The notes under the pieces: generated by a model | The model's input: only the letters and a program-made list of their open reading frames with translations | Databases searched by the model: none | Told to the model about the DNA's origin: nothing | In this document: piece after piece, positions 45,704 to 53,931 of the stretch | How positions within the stretch are numbered: position 1 is the stretch's first letter | How the letters are laid out: the number at the start of each line of letters is the position of its first letter | Made by a program: the position numbers and the translations under genes | Origin: Methylocystis sp. | Lineage (GTDB): Bacteria > Pseudomonadota > Alphaproteobacteria > Rhizobiales > Beijerinckiaceae | Assembly (NCBI GenBank): GCA_020252485.1 | Contig: JADCCX010000056.1 | Coordinates: 29,578-93,577, forward strand | DNA length: 64,000 bases | Direction: 5' to 3'

Positions 45704-46141
45704 ATGAGCCTTCAATTGCGCGAAGTCACAAAGCACACTGTGCGCGAGGTGTGTGCCCTTGAGGTCCGCGACGAGCAGAAGGGCTATGTTGCGACGAATG
45801 CTCTCTCCATCGCTCAAGCGCATTTCGAGCCTGACACCGTGTTCCGTGCAGTCTGCCTCGGTGAGCGGCCCATCGGGTTCGTGCAATGGCGAGCGGCGGA
45901 GACACCCGGTACGGTTGTCCTCTGGCGCTTCATGATCGACCGGGCATATCAAGCGGCGGGACACGGCAGCGCCGCCCTGGCGCTTGCTCTGCAAGAGATG
46001 AGGTCCAGTGGATTCAAGACGATCGAAGCGAGCGTTGTCCCTGGATCGGCAAGTCCTCTTGCGTTCTACCTCCGGCATGGCTTTGAGGAAACCGATCAAA
46101 CGACGCTTCGCGGTGAGTGGCTGTTGAGGCGGCCGCTTTAG
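45704..46141 (+). CDS. GNAT-family acetyltransferase (BltD/PaiA-like, possibly polyamine)
   Basis: The 145-residue protein has a compact GNAT fold. The opening VCALEVRDEQKGYVATNALSI resembles the spermidine/spermine acetyltransferases of the BltD type. RPIGFVQWRA forms strands 3-4, FMIDRAYQAAGHGSAALALAL the acetyl-CoA loop, and SPLAFYLRHGFEETD the C-terminal motif. The substrate is inferred. The ribosome-binding site is weak. It begins the accessory-looking patch after rpmF and is 50 bp from it. Confidence 0.8.
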   Translation: MSLQLREVTKHTVREVCALEVRDEQKGYVATNALSIAQAHFEPDTVFRAVCLGERPIGFVQWRAAETPGTVVLWRFMIDRAYQAAGHGSAALALALQEMRSSGFKTIEASVVPGSASPLAFYLRHGFEETDQTTLRGEWLLRRPL

Positions 46142-46383
46142 CTCGCTGCCGTCGGCTAAGGATCGATAGCAGACCCAAAACGGTGGAAAATTTTCGAGAT
46201 ATGTGACACATCAAGAGTGGCCGATGCATTATTCGGCGGCTCATACTTGCGAAGCGGTTCCCCTATGTGAGGATGCCGAATGCAGCCTTTGCTGTGCAAT
46301 CCTATCCTGTATTGTCAGAGGGTGAAAGAAGGCAACAAGGTGCGTCTCGTCTCTACACAGCTGCTCCTGCGAATGGCAGAGAA

Positions 46384-46932
46384 ATGAGACGCATTCTGAT
46401 CGTCGGATGCCCCGGCGCTGGAAAGTCCACGCTTGCGAAGGAACTGGCGGAAATCACCAGTTTGCCCGTCATACACCTTGATAGACACTACTGGCTTCCA
46501 GGGTGGCGACGGCCTGATAGCGATTCGTGGCAGAAGACGATTGAAAAGCTGGCGTCGCAGCCCGAATGGATCATCGACGGCAACTACAGCGGAACGCTTC
46601 AGCAGCGATTGTCATCGGCGGATACACTCATCCATCTCGATTACCCTACAGCGCTCTGCGTGTGGCGTGTTGTTCGAAGAACAATAGCTGGTTGGGGCCG
46701 AAATCGTGGCGACCAGCTCGCGCCTGGGTGCCCAGATCGTTTTGACTGGCCGTTCCTGAAGTTCGTCATCAACTACCGAAAAGAGCAGCGGGAGCGCGAT
46801 CTTGTCCGAATGGAACGTTTTGTCGGTCGGGCGCTTAGGTTCACTTCGCCAAAAGACTTGTCAGCCTTCGTCAATGCTCTCAGGCGAGCCGCCCACGGGC
46901 AGCAGCCCGTAGGATTCGTGCAGAAATCTTGA
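46384..46932 (+). CDS. FlaR-like P-loop kinase (topology modulation protein family)
   Basis: The 182-residue protein has a Walker A motif at the very start (ILIVGCPGAGKSTLAKEL) and an adenylate-kinase-like core (VIHLDRHYWLPGW, WIIDGNYSGTLQQRL, DTLIHLDYPTALCVWRVVRRT). This set of motifs defines the FlaR/topology-modulation group of nucleoside-kinase-like proteins, whose real substrate is not established. The ATG at 46384 places the P-loop at the N-terminus; a longer frame from 46267 has no conserved features. Codon use looks less GC-biased than in neighbouring core genes. Confidence 0.82.
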   Translation: MRRILIVGCPGAGKSTLAKELAEITSLPVIHLDRHYWLPGWRRPDSDSWQKTIEKLASQPEWIIDGNYSGTLQQRLSSADTLIHLDYPTALCVWRVVRRTIAGWGRNRGDQLAPGCPDRFDWPFLKFVINYRKEQRERDLVRMERFVGRALRFTSPKDLSAFVNALRRAAHGQQPVGFVQKS

Positions 46933-46975
46933 ATTGTCCGCGAAAGAGCTATCAGCAACCAAAACCTAACCGCCG

Positions 46976-47410
46976 TCAGGACAACTTTCGCAATTCAAAT
47001 GGCGCAAGGGGAGGGAAGCGGATGCAATCGATGGCATCGAAAGTAACCTCCATCTCTTTTCGGAATGCCTCAGCAAAAGACAGCGCTGCCTCACGTTGGT
47101 CGTTTCTCACCGACGTGGCCAAAGTGCAGTGGCCTACCCATGCTCCGGGACGATAGTTTGGGCGGCAGTGAACGGGGTCGATCACGGCGTGGATTGCATC
47201 GTGGATGTCCGACAAGATCGTGCTTGGACGGGGTGACGCCCAAAGAACCATGGGCGGCCCGCCGAAAGTGCGGATAGCGTCGAAGGTTAGCGTGATTGAA
47301 CGCAGGTTTCGGCTGGCTTCATCAAGGGCAGCTCGGACTTCGGCCTCACCCACCGCATCGCCATCATATATGGCCAGAGTCACATGGGGCGGGTAGCCAA
47401 GCAGCGCCAT
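46976..47410 (-). CDS. 2H phosphoesterase (2'-5' RNA ligase-like), probably longer at the N-terminus
   Basis: The two H-x-T motifs of the 2H superfamily are present: PPHVTLAIYD at about residues 7-16 and VGHCTLAT about 85 residues later. These enzymes act on cyclic nucleotides or 2',5'-linked RNA ends; the substrate is unknown. From the first ATG (47410) the protein is 144 residues and lacks the first beta strand. The frame stays open upstream and reads GFAISLRSDHPSADSIRALW, a good first strand and helix, back to an ATA codon at 47506-47504. AGGAG at 47518-47514 lies seven bases before it. No ATG, GTG or TTG exists in that stretch, so either ATA is used, or a start codon has mutated. Confidence 0.75.
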   Translation of the reverse strand: MALLGYPPHVTLAIYDGDAVGEAEVRAALDEASRNLRSITLTFDAIRTFGGPPMVLWASPRPSTILSDIHDAIHAVIDPVHCRPNYRPGAWVGHCTLATSVRNDQREAALSFAEAFRKEMEVTFDAIDCIRFPPLAPFELRKLS

Positions 47411-47605
47411 TGATGGCTTTTCCTCGAACCGCTCGACTTCGCGCCAGAGCGCCCGAATGCTGTCGGCGCTTGGATGATCGCTTCGAAGTGAAATCGCGAA
47501 TCCTATGGCTATGCTCCTGTGGCAGATATCGTATCGGGAAACTGCGTTAAACCCAACTCAGACGCGCGCATGCGGTGCCTAAATCTTGAGATCTGCGTGA
47601 GCCGC

Positions 47606-47902
47606 TCAGATATCGAGATCATGCACCATTTCGCGGCTGTGCCTTTTGGCGAACTTGGAAATCTCATCGAACAACTGCTGCATTTCGGAGTCTTGCGCGA
47701 AAAGTGCCTGAGCCATCTCGAAGGCTGCCGTATCGGCGTAGGTAACAACGACAAACCAGTCGTCTTTGTTCGGACCATCTTGCACCTGACTGATCCTGTA
47801 GCTGACGCCGTGTTTTAGATAGATGGCCTTCAAGGCTTTGGCCAATGGCAGCACTTGCTCAATCGTGCCACCTCGATAGTGAGAAACGCCAGAGATTGTC
47901 AT
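47606..47902 (-). CDS. Small protein of unknown function, dimeric alpha/beta-barrel-like
   Basis: I do not recognise the family. The 98-residue product (SHYRGGTIEQVLPLAKALKA, DDWFVVVTYADTAAFEMAQ, FDEISKFAKRHSREMVHDLDI) has a strand-helix-strand-strand-helix order like antibiotic-monooxygenase-type ferredoxin folds. The ATG at 47902 has GAGG seven bases upstream and is preferred over 47941. It stands alone between the 2H gene and an unassigned terminator. Confidence 0.6.
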   Translation of the reverse strand: MTISGVSHYRGGTIEQVLPLAKALKAIYLKHGVSYRISQVQDGPNKDDWFVVVTYADTAAFEMAQALFAQDSEMQQLFDEISKFAKRHSREMVHDLDI

Positions 47903-48012
47903 TCGTTTGCCTCGTGTAATCGGATGCGAATGGCCACGCAAAGCAGGATAGCCTTTTGGCTGCCGGACGCGGAGTATAAATGCGCCGGTGTATGAATCTT
48001 TATTATTGCAAG

Positions 48013-48036
48013 GCCGGGCTCATGCCCGGCTTTTTT
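48013..48036 (+). terminator. Strong Rho-independent terminator with no plus-strand gene before it
   Basis: GCCGGGC, loop TCAT, GCCCGGC, then six T residues. Genes upstream are on the minus strand back to 46932, over 1 kb away, so it may end a small RNA of roughly 60-100 nt starting near 47940. There is a TATAAAT at 47976-47982 that could be a -10 element. The RNA is inferred only. Confidence 0.7.
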
Positions 48037-48052
48037 ATGGGCTGACGCCGCT

Positions 48053-48325
48053 TCAGGCGGCGCGGTCCAGGCGCCCGCCGTTGACCGCTGCCGGCCTGCC
48101 CGGCCGGCCGTAGGCTGTGATCGCTGACTGCGGCTCCGCCCGCCGTCGAACCCTGTATTCAGGCACATCGTGCCGCTGCGCCAGAAGATGCGCGAGGAAG
48201 GGGCCGGGCGCGAGCCCGCTGCGGCCCGGCCGCGGCTTTCTGGACGGGGTCTCCGTCCCGTCCAACGACAGCGGGACCGTTGTATTGAGTCCGCTTGCCA
48301 GCGAAGAGTGTTCGTTCAGCGACAT
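48053..48325 (-). CDS. Small conserved protein of unknown function (RRRAEP motif)
   Basis: The 90-residue frame ends with GPFLAHLLAQRHDVPEYRVR followed by RRAEPQSAITAYG. As I recall, small unnamed alphaproteobacterial proteins share this pattern: a hydrophobic FLAxLLA block, then RxRRRAEPxxAxxAY. The function is unknown. The first about 40 residues look disordered. The ATG at 48325 has no strong ribosome-binding site, and the frame is open upstream to 48526, so the start is uncertain. It is divergent from the PAS/EAL gene at 48474, with 148 bp between. Confidence 0.55.
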   Translation of the reverse strand: MSLNEHSSLASGLNTTVPLSLDGTETPSRKPRPGRSGLAPGPFLAHLLAQRHDVPEYRVRRRAEPQSAITAYGRPGRPAAVNGGRLDRAA

Positions 48326-48473
48326 TCTGTGCCAATCTGGAGCAAGCCAGGCCCGTCCGATTGGATTACTGCAAGGATCATTCCAGGTTTGACGCTTTGT
48401 TAAGCGCTTCCGGGCCAATTTGGCCGGCGCGAGATGAACAGGTGTCCCGGGCAAGAGAAATCCGAGTTCAGTC

Positions 48474-50225
48474 ATGAGCAAACGATTGCCGGCGATTGAC
48501 GTCGACGCCCCGAGCGGGTCTGTCACGCATCTACCGTTGTCATCCCATGCGGTAGACCCGCGGATCGTGCTCTCGTCGATCGGCGAAGCTGTCTACGATT
48601 GGGACATCGCCACCGATGCCTTGTCGTGGAGCGGCAATGCACCCGCCCTGATCGGGGTCGAGGACGCTGAACGGGTGGCCACTGGCGCGGGGTTCAACAC
48701 TCTTCTCGACCCGGTGAGCCCGACCACCCGCGCCGAAGCGATCCTGCTGTCCGAGACGAAGGATTCAGGCAGTGGTGTTCCTTATCGCTTTTCCTTCGTC
48801 ATCCGGAAGACGCCAGGCCAAAGTCTCTGGTTCGAGGATTCGGGCCGCTGGTTCGCCGGCGCCAACGGCCGGGCCGCCACCGCTCACGGCGTCGTCCGTC
48901 GCATCGAGGCCCCGGGCGAAGGGGATCACCGCGAAAACCCCGCCTCCAACTTCGACGGCCTGACCGGGGCCTATCTGAGGGGCCCCTTCATCCGGCTGAT
49001 GGCGGACGATATCGAGAAGGCAAGAGCGGTCTCGCGCACGGCCGTGCTTTTTCTCGTCGCCATCAATGATCTGGCCTTCATCAGCCAGAGCTACGGCTTC
49101 GAAGCGGCTGATGAAGTAATCGCAGGCGTTGCGCGCCGCGTCCTTGGCGTGCTGCGCCGGACGGACCGGATCGTCCGCTACTCCAACACGAAGCTCGGCA
49201 TCCTGTTGACGGTCTTCAACGGCGAAGGCGTCGAGGAGGCCGCGCATCGGATCATGGGGGCGGTTTCCGCCGAACCGATCCAGACGTCGTCGGCGGCGAT
49301 CGCCGTGAAGCTGCAGATGGGTTGCGCGGTGGCGCCCCGCGACGCCGCCGATCCGATCCTTCTGCTGCGCCAGGCCGAGGAGGCGCTGGCCGAGGCGCGG
49401 ATCGCGACGGATCGCCCCTTCATCGCCTACCAGCCCGACAGCGGCAAACTGGAAGCTCAGCTGCAGAACATCACCGCATCCGACGATGTCGTCCGGGCCC
49501 TGAACGAGCGGCGCATCCTCATCGCCCTCGAACCGGTTCTCAGCGCCCAGACCCGTGTCCTGCAGTTTTATGAGGCGCTTGTGAGGGTGCGGACGACGGA
49601 AGGCGAGATCCTCGGCGCCGGCGCCATCATCCCGATGGCGGAGCGGCTCGGACTGGTGCAATTCGTGGATATCCGCGTGCTCGAGCTCGCCATCCGGCAT
49701 CTCGTCGAGAACCCCCATCACCGCCTGTCGGTGAATGTCTCCATCCGCACGACGATTACGTCGGAATGGATGGCGGCGCTTTCGACGCTTGCCGTGTCCC
49801 ATCCCGGCGTGCCGGACAGGCTGATCATCGAGATCACAGAAACCGCCGCCATGGCCGATGTCGAGGCCACCTCCATCATCGTCGAACGGATCAAGACCCT
49901 TGGCATGCGCGTCGCCATCGACGACTTCGGGTCGGGCCATACCTCATTCCGCAGCCTGCGCGCTCTTCCCGTCGATATTCTCAAGATCGATGGCGTCTTC
50001 GTGCAGAACCTCACCCGCTCGACCGATGATCGCTTCTTCGTGCGCACACTCATCGATCTGGCGAACCACCTCGGTGTCCAGACGGTGGCGGAGTGGGTGC
50101 AGGACGAAGAAGCCGCCGCCATGCTGGCCGAATGGGGGGTGACCTTCGTGCAGGGCGAGCATTGCGGGCTGGCTATGGTTCCGGTCATCGAGAACCCTCC
50201 AGAACTGCTTCAAGCGACGGGCTGA
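48474..50225 (+). CDS. PAS - degenerate GGDEF - EAL protein, probable cyclic-di-GMP phosphodiesterase
   Basis: The 583 residues read as a PAS-like sensor (about 28-145: LSSIGEAVYDWDIATDALSW), a GGDEF domain (about 158-315) and an EAL domain (about 330-575). The GGDEF signature is replaced by YSNTK at about 236-240, so cyclase activity is not expected; the domain may instead bind GTP as a regulator. The EAL site looks complete: E367-A-L, N421, E453, DD 483-484 (DDFGSG), K504 (LKIDG), E540 and Q560. It therefore should hydrolyse cyclic-di-GMP, lowering it and favouring motility over biofilm. No transmembrane segment is visible, so it is cytoplasmic. It is monocistronic, ending at a bidirectional terminator. 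Confidence 0.9.
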   Translation: MSKRLPAIDVDAPSGSVTHLPLSSHAVDPRIVLSSIGEAVYDWDIATDALSWSGNAPALIGVEDAERVATGAGFNTLLDPVSPTTRAEAILLSETKDSGSGVPYRFSFVIRKTPGQSLWFEDSGRWFAGANGRAATAHGVVRRIEAPGEGDHRENPASNFDGLTGAYLRGPFIRLMADDIEKARAVSRTAVLFLVAINDLAFISQSYGFEAADEVIAGVARRVLGVLRRTDRIVRYSNTKLGILLTVFNGEGVEEAAHRIMGAVSAEPIQTSSAAIAVKLQMGCAVAPRDAADPILLLRQAEEALAEARIATDRPFIAYQPDSGKLEAQLQNITASDDVVRALNERRILIALEPVLSAQTRVLQFYEALVRVRTTEGEILGAGAIIPMAERLGLVQFVDIRVLELAIRHLVENPHHRLSVNVSIRTTITSEWMAALSTLAVSHPGVPDRLIIEITETAAMADVEATSIIVERIKTLGMRVAIDDFGSGHTSFRSLRALPVDILKIDGVFVQNLTRSTDDRFFVRTLIDLANHLGVQTVAEWVQDEEAAAMLAEWGVTFVQGEHCGLAMVPVIENPPELLQATG

Positions 50226-50275
50226 GCCCCTTCCTGCAGGGTCGGATAGCATGCTGCAAATAGCCGCGGGCAAGA

Positions 50276-50301
50276 AAAAGCCCCGGTTTCCCGGGGCTTT
50301 T
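50276..50301. terminator. Bidirectional Rho-independent terminator
   Basis: AAAAGCCCCGG, loop TTTC, CCGGGGCTTTT forms a perfect 11-bp stem whose A and T tails serve both strands, between the convergent EAL gene and the Bax-inhibitor-1-like gene. Confidence 0.9.
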
Positions 50302-50324
50302 CCTGTTGGTCCAGTATGTTCAGA

Positions 50325-51137
50325 TTATTCGCGGTTGCCGAAGAGCGCCAGCAGCATCTGGAACATGTTGATGAAGTTCAGGTAAAGAGACAGCGCGCCC
50401 ATCACCGACGCCTTGCCGATCAGCGCGGCGTCGCCAGCGACGTGGTAATACTCCTCCTTCAGGCGCTGCGTATCGTAGGCCGTGAGGCCCGCGAAGATCA
50501 GCACGCCGATCACGTTGATCGCGAACTGCAGGGCCGAGGCCTGCATGAAGATGTTCACGATGCTCGCAATGATCAGGCCGAAGAGGCCCATAATCAGGAA
50601 CTTGCCCATGCCGGACAGATCCTTTTTCGTCGTGTAGCCGAACAGGCTCAACGCGCCGAACGAGGCCGCAGTGATGAAGAACACCTGGCCGATCGAGCCG
50701 AGCTTGTAGATGAGGAATATAGAGCCCATGGACAGGCCCATGACGGCTGCGAAGGCCCAGAAGGTGCCAAGCAGCGCCGTGTAGCTCATGCGGTCAAACC
50801 GCCATGACAGCACGAGGATGAAAGCCAAGGGCGCGAGCATGATCACCCACTTCAGCGGCGATGCGTAGAGCAACGCGCCGAAAGGCGTCAGGAACCGGCT
50901 CTCGCCGGCAAGCCGCATCGCCGCACCCTGAGCGGTGCGGGCGGCGGAATTCACATCACCGGTCATGGCGAGCATGCCGATGCCGACGGCAACCAGCGCA
51001 GTGATCGCCAGGCCGATCGTCATGTGGTTGTAAATGCCGAGCATGTAGGACCGGAGGCCCTGGTCGATGGCGGCCTGATCGGCGCGCGCAACGCCCGCGC
51101 CATACTGGCCGTAGGCATTGGGATCATAATTAGACAT
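50325..51137 (-). CDS. Bax inhibitor-1/YccA family membrane protein
   Basis: The 270-residue integral membrane protein has about seven transmembrane segments (GLAITALVAVGIGMLAM and others) in a UPF0005/Bax-inhibitor-1 pattern, with the late conserved GLTAYDTQRLK. E. coli YccA interacts with FtsH, and other homologues act as pH-sensitive calcium leak channels; the role here is inferred. The N-terminal tail (about 1-30) is glycine/tyrosine rich. The ATG at 51137 is preceded by AGGAGAGG and is clearly better than 51176. Confidence 0.9.
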   Translation of the reverse strand: MSNYDPNAYGQYGAGVARADQAAIDQGLRSYMLGIYNHMTIGLAITALVAVGIGMLAMTGDVNSAARTAQGAAMRLAGESRFLTPFGALLYASPLKWVIMLAPLAFILVLSWRFDRMSYTALLGTFWAFAAVMGLSMGSIFLIYKLGSIGQVFFITAASFGALSLFGYTTKKDLSGMGKFLIMGLFGLIIASIVNIFMQASALQFAINVIGVLIFAGLTAYDTQRLKEEYYHVAGDAALIGKASVMGALSLYLNFINMFQMLLALFGNRE

Positions 51138-51343
51138 CGGAAAACCTCTCCTTGGCCATTGAAGGCCGCTTTCCATAGCACCGACGATAATTCCCGCCGA
51201 TTACGGCGAAATATGGGACAAGCCGCGCAAATATACAAGGGGTATGTCGGGCCCCATCCTTAATGCCGCAGTTCTATCGAGAATTTACAAGCAACTGACG
51301 TATAATAAGGCTGGACGGCGTGTCTCAAATCCAAGATCAATCT

Positions 51344-53929
51344 CTAGAGTTCGCGCAAGTAAGGGGCGGGCTTCTGGCCAAGGATGCGCCAGGTGCCAAG
51401 AAGTCCAAGTATAACGGTGACGAGCAGTGAAATTGTAATCGACATTGCTGCGACAGTCCAATCGATCGCAAAGGGAAGCCGCATCACGCCCGTGACGATG
51501 CCATAGGCGGCGGCGATGCCGGTGACGAGGCCGAACGCGGCGGCAACCAGACCGAGCAGGCCATACTCCATCAGATAGGCCAGAAAGAGCTGGCGGCGGG
51601 TGGCGCCAAGCGTTTTCATGATCACGGCATCCTTGGTGCGGGCGGCGCGGCCGGAAGCCAGCGCGCCCGCGAGCACGAGGATGCTGGAGATGAGCGCCAC
51701 CGCGCTTGCTCCCCGCATGGCGGTCGTCAATTGGCGGACCAGCGCGCCTGCGGCCTCCAGCACGTCGCGCACGCGCACTGACGAAACAGCCGGAAAAGCC
51801 TGGGCGACTTCGCGGGCCAGGCGCGATTCGGCCTCCTGCCCCGGCGGCTTGCCGAAAGAGAGCGTGGCCAGATGCGTGTGCGGCGCTCCGGCGAAGGTGT
51901 TGGGCGAGAACACCATCACGAAGTTGATCCCCACCGAGCGCCAGTCGACCTGCCGGATGCTGGCGAGGCGGACGGTGATGTTGCGGCCAAGCACATTGAC
52001 GGTGATCTCATCACCGACCGCCAGCGCCAGCCCCTCGGCGATATCCCGCGTCATGCTGACCAGAGGGGGGCCACGGTAGTCGGCGGGCCACCATTCGCCG
52101 CTGATGACGCGGCTGTTCGTCGGGATATTGGCCGAATAGGTGATGCCGCGATCGCCTTCGAGCACCCAGCTCGCGTTTTCGGTCGCGGTATAGGATTCGG
52201 CGGGAATGCCCTTGATGGCGACGATCCGGCCTCGCATCATCGGCACGCGGTCGATTGTCACGTCGCCGTCGGCCGCCCCTTCCGCCGCCGTGCCTGCGGT
52301 CTTCAGGAACGCATCGAATCGGCCGGTTTCGGCATTGGGAATATCGAGGAAGAAAAAGCTCGGCGCCCTCTCCGGCAGGCTGGCGGTGAGCGCGCGGCGC
52401 AGATTGGTGTCGATCAGCCCCAGCGCGACAAGGAGCGTCAGGCCCAGCCCCAGCGACAAGGTGACGGAGGGCGTGAGGGCGCCGGGCCGGTGGATGTTGG
52501 CGAGCGCCAGCCGCGCTTCGGCCGACCGCGGCCTGGGCAGCCGCCTGGCGGCAGCCATCACGCCCTCACCCACCAGCCGCAACAGAAAGAACGCGCCGGC
52601 GGCGCTCGCCACATAGAGCATGGCGATGCGCCGATCCCAGGAAAACACCACAGCAAGGATGACGAGCGCGGCAATCGCGGCGGCGGTCATGATGACATAG
52701 CGCAGCCGCGGGCGGCGACCGCCCTTATCGAAGGAATCTCGGAACAGGGCCGAGACGGGAATGTCATGCGCCTGGCCCAGCGGCCAGACCGAGAAGGCCA
52801 GCGCCGTCAGCAGCCCATAGGCAAGTCCCCGCAGCAGTTCCCAGGCCTGGAAGCCGAGCGTGATCGGCACTGGAAGCAGATGGCCGAAGGCCGACAGCAG
52901 CAAATAGGGCGCCGCCGTCCCCGCCGCGAGGCCGATCAGCGATCCGGCGAGGGCAAGCAGCATCACCTCCGCCAGCGTCAGCGCGAACACGAAGCCGCCG
53001 GTTGCGCCGAGGCTCTTGAGCGTCGCGAGATCGGGCCGCTTGCGCTGCACGAAGCCCTGCGTCGCATTGGCGACACCCACGCCGCCCACCATCAGCGCCG
53101 TGAGGCCGATCAGCGTCAGGAATTGCGTGAAGCGATCAATCTGGCGGGAGAATTGCGGCGCGGCATTCATACGGCTGCGCACGTTCCAGCCCGCTTCGGG
53201 AAAGCGGCTTTTCGCATCGGCGAGCACCGCCTGGACACGCGCTTCATCCGTGCCGTCGGGCAGCGTGATCCGGTAGCTCCAGCGCACCAGCGAGCCTGGC
53301 TGCAAGAGGCCGGAGGCGCGCAACCCTGCTTCGGAGAGCAGGAGCCGCGGGCCGAAGCCGACGCCTCCGGCCAGCTTGTCGGGTTCGCTCAGCAATTCGG
53401 CGCGCAGCTGGAAACGCTTGTCGCCGATCGTGACGCTATCGCCGGTCTTCAGGTTAAGGCGGGCAAGGAGCAGCGGATCGGCGATAGCGCCGAAGATTCC
53501 GTCCTTTTCGGCCAGCAACTCGGCGATGGGAGCGGCGGGATTGGTGACCGCCTGCCCGTGCATCGGCCAGCGGCCGTCGACGGATTTGCCCTCGACGAGG
53601 GCGGAATCGCCATTGTCGGCCCGCACCATGGCTCTCAGATAGGCGACCGGCGTGACCACGCCCTGCGCCTTCAGCCAGAGAGCCTCCCCGGCGGTCGCCT
53701 CGCGCTGCAGCGTGACGAAGGCGACATCCGCGCCCAGGATCACGCGGCCTTCCCGCGCCAGGCTGTCGGTGAGCCCGCGCGAGACAGCCGCAACCGCCGT
53801 GATCGCGGCCACGCCGATCGCGATGCAGGCGATGAAGATGCCAAAGCCGCGGATGCCGCCGCGCAGATCGCGGAGCGCGAAGCGCAGGATCAGGCCGAGG
53901 GAGGCCTTTTGAGCAACAAAGCCTGACAT
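51344..53929 (-). CDS. ybbP: YbbP-type ABC transporter permease (FtsX-like)
   Basis: The 861-residue inner-membrane protein has two FtsX-type cores: a first membrane segment (GFGIFIACIAIGVAAITAVAAV, about 28-49), helices near 300-420, a middle set near 470-500, and the final core (about 740-850). Large periplasmic regions separate them. It probably works in lipid or lipoprotein handling at the inner membrane, as in the E. coli YbbAP-TesA set. It lies 2 bp downstream of the ATPase gene ybbA; a GTG at 53992 would overlap ybbA but the ATG at 53929 is preferred. Confidence 0.9.
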   Translation of the reverse strand: MSGFVAQKASLGLILRFALRDLRGGIRGFGIFIACIAIGVAAITAVAAVSRGLTDSLAREGRVILGADVAFVTLQREATAGEALWLKAQGVVTPVAYLRAMVRADNGDSALVEGKSVDGRWPMHGQAVTNPAAPIAELLAEKDGIFGAIADPLLLARLNLKTGDSVTIGDKRFQLRAELLSEPDKLAGGVGFGPRLLLSEAGLRASGLLQPGSLVRWSYRITLPDGTDEARVQAVLADAKSRFPEAGWNVRSRMNAAPQFSRQIDRFTQFLTLIGLTALMVGGVGVANATQGFVQRKRPDLATLKSLGATGGFVFALTLAEVMLLALAGSLIGLAAGTAAPYLLLSAFGHLLPVPITLGFQAWELLRGLAYGLLTALAFSVWPLGQAHDIPVSALFRDSFDKGGRRPRLRYVIMTAAAIAALVILAVVFSWDRRIAMLYVASAAGAFFLLRLVGEGVMAAARRLPRPRSAEARLALANIHRPGALTPSVTLSLGLGLTLLVALGLIDTNLRRALTASLPERAPSFFFLDIPNAETGRFDAFLKTAGTAAEGAADGDVTIDRVPMMRGRIVAIKGIPAESYTATENASWVLEGDRGITYSANIPTNSRVISGEWWPADYRGPPLVSMTRDIAEGLALAVGDEITVNVLGRNITVRLASIRQVDWRSVGINFVMVFSPNTFAGAPHTHLATLSFGKPPGQEAESRLAREVAQAFPAVSSVRVRDVLEAAGALVRQLTTAMRGASAVALISSILVLAGALASGRAARTKDAVIMKTLGATRRQLFLAYLMEYGLLGLVAAAFGLVTGIAAAYGIVTGVMRLPFAIDWTVAAMSITISLLVTVILGLLGTWRILGQKPAPYLREL

Positions 53930-53931
53930 TG

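Noticed and set aside
51872..53926. A 684-codon plus-strand frame opposite ybbP
   Set aside because: Antisense to a conserved permease; low-complexity Arg/Gly/Asp-rich product.
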